Part shown: positions 57,939-64,000 of the stretch, one piece after another
How positions within the stretch are numbered: position 1 is the first letter of the stretch
Layout: every line of letters begins with the position of its first letter
The notes under the pieces: generated by a model
The model's input: the letters and a program-made list of their open reading frames with translations, nothing else
The model's database searches: none
Told to the model about the DNA's origin: nothing
Source: Pocillopora verrucosa
Taxonomy: Eukaryota; Cnidaria; Anthozoa; Scleractinia; Pocilloporidae
DNA length: 64,000 nt
Assembly: GCF_036669915.1 (NCBI RefSeq)
Contig: NC_089321.1
Location: forward strand, 3,366,316 to 3,430,315
Reading direction: 5' to 3'
Made by a program: the position numbers and the translations under genes

Positions 57939-59494
57939 AAAAAGGCATGCGTTGCTCTTTGGGAATGAAATCTTCATCTTAAGGGTCGGCTAACTTGCTG
58001 AATTTTCATTGATATATTTTTGTTGCACTTTCATACACTCAAACATTCAGGTAACAGAAGCTTCATTAACTGTCCGGGAGGCTCCCCTTTTTTCAGCGCT
58101 TGGATCAGATGGGTATTTAAAGTAATTCGGCGATCGTGTTTCGTTGCTCTTTTTTCACCCAATGCAGATTAATCTATGATTAACGTAAAAGGTTATACTT
58201 GCACACTCAGCACACACCCCGTTTAACTAATCAATGTGTCGCAAATAGCAAAGATTGCACCAATTGCGTGTATAGACTGGATTACTACAGATTAATGCTG
58301 AGATTTGTGGGAGATAGTTTTAAAAATTAAATTTTAAGCAGTTTTAAACACAGTATTTATTTTAAATCATTCGTTTTACTCATAGGGTCAATTTTATACT
58401 TAACTTAATAAAATTTAACTTATCTAAATTACACTGGAAATGATACAGAAATTAATAAAATAATACGTCCTTTTCCTTAAAAAAGGATTTATTTTGTTGA
58501 ATTTGACTTTATGGTCTTCCTCCTTGAGTAAATGACATCTACCGGTCTTTTCCTAACAATCGCTTACGAATTTGAATATTGACCTTAACCTGTTATATCG
58601 ATATTCAGCTAATGGTCTAAAAGACAATCTTATGTCATGTCTTTCTATTTGGAGGCAAAACTTGTCTTGTTGTCAAAATGCAAACTACGCTACAATCTAC
58701 GTAAGGGGGAAAAACCTGTGATATTCCCTGAGGAAATTCTCAGCAAGGTCATCTGAGGCTGAAAAAAGTAATGATATGAAACTGCTCTTCATTATCAGAG
58801 CAAACATTACTATTCTAACAGGTTTTATTAACCCAAAGAAGGTGGGTTTAACCATGAAAATGAAATGTTAACTTGCATTTCAGTCATAATTTGAATGGCG
58901 AGGAAAGTTCTTTCATTACGAGACTTTTCATTTTCTATTCATATGCTAGTTTTGAGTTAATAATTCCCTTAAGTTAAGAAATTACAAACGAATCAGAAGA
59001 CTCGACACCATGACTGTTTGGTTACCATCTGTCCACATCGTCGTACCGGATAATTCAGTTTTTCGGTGATGAAAAATAATGTTGTGAAGGTTAACTAGAA
59101 CTAGCAATAATTGCTTTATGGCTTTTAGCAATGTTTGAATCACCTGAGTGGAGAGGGCCTCTTAAGGACAGATTCTTCTCACATCTTAAGGATGTGGTTG
59201 CCTTAATAATGTTTATGCAGTGTTAAGGGACATCAGAAAAGCAAACAAGAACAGCATGGAACTTCTATCTTTTTTTTACAGTATTATTATCTCTTCTGAA
59301 GATAAAATGGGAAAAATCTTGAAACTGTCAACACAAGAGAAGCTGACAGATCAAATGTACCGACGGGCTTTATCCATATCTAAGCCTTTTTGCTAAAATT
59401 CGTCTCAGCTTAATTTAAGTCAATAGACTCTATTTTATCTGTAAGGTTGGTAAACAATGAAAAGTCTTCATTTTGTTGACAAAGAGAAGCAGAA
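57939..59494. other. Spacer between gene B and gene C (convergent 3' ends)
   Basis: AT-rich; AATAAA overlaps the gene B stop codon (57934-57939) and may be its poly(A) signal. No further gene seen. Confidence 0.4.
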
Positions 59495-60751
59495 TCAGTC
59501 ATAAGCGCGCGCGTTTAAATCTGGACCTTGTGTGTCACGTATGTTCACAGCTATGTCGTGTGTTTTTAAATCAATGGTGGAGTTTGCACCACATGTGTAG
59601 ATTCCACTTTGGGCGAGGGTCACATGTTTCAGTTCCAGCGTTATGCTGAGTCGTTTAACTTTGTTTGCCATGGACATGCCATTCAATTCTTGGTGCAATA
59701 CTTCAGGTTTAGATGCTATTTTTCCGTTCAAAAGCCAGTACACGACCACAGCGAAAGCCTCTGAAAAGATGACACTGCAAGTGAGAGTTATTGTGCTTCC
59801 TTCGTCGAGGGCGATGTTTGTCTGCGTGGAAGTGACGTTGAGTACTGGTAGAAGAAAAAAGTATCGGTAATGGATTGACTTATGTACACTTTCAGATACA
59901 CATGAAAGTAGATCTGAGATGAGAACCTTGCAGTTTACTTATGGAGTTGAGCCTGCCTTCGATACCCGCCCCAATGAAGAGTGACATTTATTGAGAAGAA
60001 TACCCTAATGGACAAGACACCAATTTTACACATCACGGTTTCATCACGCTTTCTGCGTTTTTCAAACTCAGCCTGAATCATTCACATTACATGTATGCGA
60101 TTCATAAGGTTAAAAAAGAGATAGACGCTATACGGGCTCTCACATTTCTATTGTCTTGGATGAGGTGGAGATCGAGGCAGGGAGGGATGGAGAGATGGAA
60201 GGAACTCAAGCGACTTTCCAGGGAGTGAGGGACGTGTGTTTTGATGTGTTGTTTGTCATGAAGACCGGATGTTATTCTCCTTTCTCTCCTAAGTGACGAA
60301 AAATGAGAATGAGCTGTAGCACCTTTTAAGGTAAAAGAGAAGAGAAATGTTGGTTAAACTCACTTTCTTCCTGAATTGACAGCTCTATATTCTCCTTTGC
60401 CTCAAGCATCTCGTCAAGGTTTATTTTGGAGACTTTGCAGGTGTATGTACCAACATCTGTTTCCGAAACATTCTTGATGGTTAAAGTAAAGTTTCCTTTT
60501 TTTTTATTTGTCTGATAGTGTGGCTTTGGTATTATAATTTTGTTGTTTCTTTTCTTTATTTCTTGTCCGTTGAATTCCCAAGAGCTTGAGGTTGTAAGTT
60601 TTCTAACCCTCGTGGCAGAGCATATCAAGGTTTCTGTGGAACCTTTTTGTGCAACAACAGCCTTATCGACCACGGAGACCTTGGGCTTCAGAGCAATAAC
60701 ACCTGATTTAAGAAAAAGGTAAAAGAAACAATACGAAATTAAAAATTTCAT
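59495..60751 (-). CDS. Gene C: truncated two-Ig copy of gene A (possible soluble form or pseudogene)
   Basis: Ig1 exon 60702-60364 and Ig2 exon 59844-59495 keep the gene A splice sites and phases and are open. Ig2 reads on to IRDTQGPDL and then NARAYD-stop, where gene A continues into Ig3; beyond this the sequence is unrelated, so Ig3, membrane helix and TIR are missing. The signal-peptide exon of gene A has no counterpart because the duplicated segment ends near 63.14 kb, before it. However, the frame upstream of the Ig1 acceptor is open and starts MKFLISYCFFYLFLKSG, which could serve as a signal peptide; with that start (60751) the product is a secreted 245-residue two-Ig protein. Both Ig cysteine pairs and core tryptophans remain (LICSAT/YTCKVS, LTCSV/YTCGAN). 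Whether it is expressed cannot be told. Confidence 0.55.
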
Positions 60752-60878
60752 GGACACAAGAGGAGTTCGTAGTCGCTCTCTGAGATGGACGGGATGAGAG
60801 TGCATAGCTTCAAAGAAAGGTGGGACACAAATTATTTGTATATACTTATACATTCATTTCTCAGTCTGTGGCTTTTCA
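59517..60878. repeat. Segmental duplication of gene A Ig1-Ig2 region
   Basis: Exons and introns alike match 45.26-46.59 kb with few differences, including the non-coding GATGAGGTGGAGATCGAGGC and GGATGGAGAGATGGAAGG words. At 60.88 kb the match jumps to 48.13 kb of the gene A region, skipping the LINE-bearing stretch. Confidence 0.9.
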
Positions 60879-60884
60879 AAAAAA

Positions 60885-63140
60885 CTTTTGGTAATACTGA
60901 AGTCAGCCACTGTGGTACGAATTAGTCATTTTTCAGCAGTGTGGCTAAAGAATTTCTACCCTGTTGTAACTTTTTATTAATTCTAGTCCTTTGATTTCCC
61001 AGGAGTCTGAGGTTGTAAGAGATGTAACCTTCCTGGCAAGGCGGAATCAAGGTTACATTGAAACCTTTTCTTGCTATCACAACCTTGTTGGCCGCCGAAA
61101 CAAGAGATTTGAATCAAATATGATGAAAAATAATGATGATAATGGGTCAATACTCATTCTCAGTCGCATGGCGAGAAGGTCTTGATAATAACACACTTGA
61201 AAGTTTCAACGGCGAACAGAAGTTGCTATATTTTTCATCGTAACAGCATTCTACGTGATCATCAACATTCCTTCTAGGCACTTTCCGAACAGGATTAAGG
61301 TAAAAGTGCATGAATTGTCAGCAACCGCGCTCCTATTGCTTTCCTTAGCGAAGAAAGGACATCGGGGTGTAAGGTAGACTCTCCCCTATCTTTACGAAAG
61401 ACTCTAACGCTTTGTGAATCGCAAAGGAGTCCGAGGATTAGTAACGCAACCAATTTACCTTCTTCTTCCATGATCTTGAATCTAAAGAACTCAGGGAAGC
61501 GCTGAAATCTCTGTCATCTATGGCGAGGATTCGTTTTCCTTTGTTGATAGTCTTTAAGGTTCATTTAGCTTGAAAAGACTACTTAAAATGGCTAAGCAAA
61601 CACTGATCAAGTATTGGTAATGATCAGTGATCACTAACCTCTTCAAACAGTCAAACTTTTGAAATTAGACGAGAAAAGGAGAGCGCAAAAAGGTGATTGT
61701 TCATGAACGGTCTTTTTTATTTGTTCGGTGACAAATTTTTAATTTTTATTGCCGTAGACTGCTACAATCGCACTTTCTTACCCAGATGACTTGTGTTGAG
61801 TCATGGGAGCTAGGGTTAAAAACGGGGAGGGAATAGAGTTTCAGTCGTCTTTCGTTCTCTTGAATTTCCATTAGGTTCTGCTTGTAAGTCACGTCCCTTA
61901 CTAGTTTGACTTGAGTCATTCAAATTTCTACACGTGGTTTTTAATTACTTTGATGATAGAGGTCAACTGAACGCATTTCCACTTTTCAAAACATTCTGCT
62001 CGCATTCAATTAAACGTCTTTTTCTACTTCTTAGTCACAGCTTGTGTAGGGAAAACAAAGCCTTGTTGTAGTTAAACGAAGATCATGATTAATTAAAAAG
62101 CTTGCTTGTAAATATCTGCGAAAATATTGTTTAGTTTTGTGCAGAAACAACGACTCGATTAACATTTATGCTAAATATATCTTGATCTGTCTCCAGTTAT
62201 TGACTCTTTAAATATTTACATTTATATTACAAACGTAACTTGATTGTGTGATACAGATATCGTCGTTCAATGTGAGTCTTCAGATGTCTACATTTGCACA
62301 AACCTAGCTTAATTATGAAATCCAATTTGCTTTCAATTTGAAGCTAAATGACCAGGATCCGTGTTGTTCGCTTGTTTCACTTTCGTCCATCTAAATGTTC
62401 ATGACTCATGATGGAGAGTTTAATTCAATTAAATTCAAATTAATTAAATTGAGTGTAATTCAATCAAGCCCAATATATCATCCACATGACTTCCTTTTTA
62501 AGGGGAACAGGTGACAGTTGATTCACTGTCAAAAGCGAAATGTGGTTTGGAAGTATTCCATCTGAGTGTGGGCGTTTCCGTTTGATGATAGTTTTTAAGT
62601 CGTGTATCGATACGATCACCTTTAAACTGTCTCGTCGTTATTAATAGATCACTTCACCGAAGCCTTCGGCCTCTTTCGATGCCCATAACGAATGCGGCAA
62701 ATGATTTGTTACATGACCACCCGTAACAAGTCCGAGTATGAAATTCCTACCGTAACCGACTTCGAATTTCCAATTGTGTAAGTATCCGTTGGTATCAAAG
62801 TAATAATTTCCTAGATCGTCGTTAACTAGATTTCATTTTATATCATAGACAACAAGAAAGACCACTTGCTTTTGAGTACTGCTATAGTTTCATTGAAGGG
62901 TGCTTCTATGAAGTTTATTTTCTAAGGGTTTTACTTTTTAATTTTCTAATCTGGATATTTAGATGAGAGTATTGTTTATGACGAAAAGTTGTACGGGGAG
63001 ATACCTTTTACTATTTCTGAGCTTTGCAAACACTTGCAAAGCTGCAGTCATCACTTAAGCTACAGTCATCTTATTTTGTGATTCTATCGGGTGCATGCGG
63101 CCTCTTTCGTTTTGTTATTCATATCCGAGCTCACCTGAAT
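60885..63140. repeat. Segmental duplication unit, gene C copy
   Basis: Same orientation as 48.13-50.74 kb. It lacks the left arm of the 49.7-kb foldback and about 200 bp equivalent to 50.16-50.38 kb, and ends just short of the position of the gene A signal-peptide exon. Confidence 0.85.
60984..61471 (-). pseudogene. Signal-peptide-like exon plus Ig1 remnant upstream of gene C
   Basis: Counterpart of the unit at 48.24-48.76 kb: ATG at 61471 starts MEEEGKLVALLILGLLCDSQ, and an Ig1-like remnant at 61.10-60.98 kb has lost its acceptor and first codons by deletion. Confidence 0.5.
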
Positions 63141-63149
63141 ATTCACCTG

Positions 63150-64000
63150 AATGGAAATGAGTTCAGTTGACCTTTATCATCAAAGTAATTAAAAACCACG
63201 TGTAGAAATTTGAATGAACTCAAGTCAAACTGTATTGCTAGTCGCAACAATCGCCAAGGTTCCAAATATTTCACAGTTTATTCAGTCATCTTGTTTACAG
63301 GAAAGTATTCGAAATCTATTAACAGATTAGAATTATAGTTGACAAAGGCCAGGATTAATATTCATCAACACGGAATAATAATTACATACCCATTGGTGTC
63401 TCTCAAATCTGTGACTAGTAGTATTGGCTTCAACGATCTTATCAATTAATTACGTCAGGCATTGTTACGTAATGTCGCATAAAAACATCACGCATTAATT
63501 TCGTGTTAGAACGAAACACAAACCAGTAAAGGCTGTGAGACTTACAAGCAGAATCTAATGGAAATTTAAGAGAACGAAACACGACCGAAACTCTATTCCC
63601 TCTCTATTCCCTCCCCGTTTTTAACTCTAGCTCCCATGACTCAGCACAAATGATCTGGGTAAGAAAGTGCAATTGTAAAAGTCTACGGCAATAAAAATAA
63701 AAATTTGTCACCCAACAAATGAAAAAGACCTTTGATAAATAATCACCTTTTTGCGCTCTCCTTTTCTCGTCTAATTTCAAAACTTTGTCTGTTTGAAGAG
63801 GTTAGTGATCACTGATCATTGCCAACACTTAATCAGTGTTTTGCTCAGCCATTTTAAGTAGTCTTTTCAAGCTAAGTGAACCTTAAAGCCAATCAAGAAA
63901 GGAAAACAAATCTTGGCCATAGATAACTGAGATTTCAGCGCTTCCCTGAGTTCTTTAGATTCAAGATCATGGAAGAAAAAGGTAAATTGGTTGCGTTACT
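63150..64000. repeat. Inverted copy of the duplication unit at the right edge
   Basis: Reverse complement of about 48.72-49.28 kb (and 61.44-61.99 kb), with an insertion of roughly 300 bp at 63229-63527. With the gene C copy it forms a head-to-head inverted repeat. Confidence 0.85.
63969..64000 (+). CDS. Start of a fourth family member (partial, cut by window end)
   Basis: ATG at 63969 begins MEEKGKLVAL, the same signal-peptide-like start as at 48755 and 61471 but on the plus strand. Only ten codons are visible, so it may be an intact gene or another remnant. Confidence 0.35.
   Translation, partial: MEEKGKLVAL

Noticed and set aside
1-64000. CRISPR arrays, operons or bacterial insertion sequences
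   Set aside because: The window is eukaryotic with spliced genes; no spaced direct-repeat array or bacterial transposase was seen.

Overview
This is nuclear DNA from an animal, most likely an anthozoan cnidarian and probably a stony coral. Reasons: intron-rich genes with canonical GT-AG splice sites and AATAAA signals, AT-rich introns full of short dispersed repeats, animal mitochondrial and translation genes, and an immune-type locus whose parts (Ig domains joined to a TIR domain, and an ApeC/apextrin C-terminal domain) are known from corals and other marine invertebrates. I assembled all gene models by hand from translated exons, splice signals and remembered family sequences; no alignment or transcript was available.

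Left part (1-33.6 kb), housekeeping genes: the 3' end of a BZW/5MP translation-regulator gene (+) converges on MRPL45 (mitochondrial ribosomal protein, -). MRPL45 shares a 283-bp divergent promoter with the first of three tandem NDUFA4/COXFA4-like genes (+). Next come an intronless AlkD-like DNA glycosylase (-) and, divergent from it across about 260 bp, a complete 17-exon glycyl-tRNA synthetase gene (+). GARS has two in-frame start codons in exon 1, giving mitochondrial and cytosolic forms. The introns carry at least 16 copies of a roughly 200-bp MITE-like repeat, tRNA-derived and other SINE-like repeats, and intronic duplications.

Middle (33.6-43 kb), gene-poor: three single-copy tRNA-Pro genes, one each for anticodons AGG, TGG and CGG, lie within 4.3 kb among simple repeats, foldback elements and hammerhead-ribozyme-like motifs.

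Right part (43-64 kb), a receptor locus: gene A (-) encodes a signal peptide, three Ig domains, a transmembrane helix and a cytoplasmic TIR domain, the layout of an IL-1-receptor-like protein. Gene B (+), divergent from it, encodes a secreted signal peptide-Ig-Ig-ApeC protein. Gene C (-) is a partial duplicate of A that keeps two Ig domains and stops before the third Ig, the membrane helix and the TIR. A fourth copy starts at the right edge (+). The first Ig exon is nearly the same in A, B and C although the rest of A and B differ, and every intron in A and B is phase 1. So the locus looks like an exon-shuffling cluster that puts one recognition module on a membrane TIR receptor, on a secreted ApeC (putative microbe-binding) protein and on a possible soluble decoy. 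Degenerate Ig exons, extra signal-peptide-like exons and an inverted repeat at the right edge show repeated local duplication. This locus is the most interesting part of the window.
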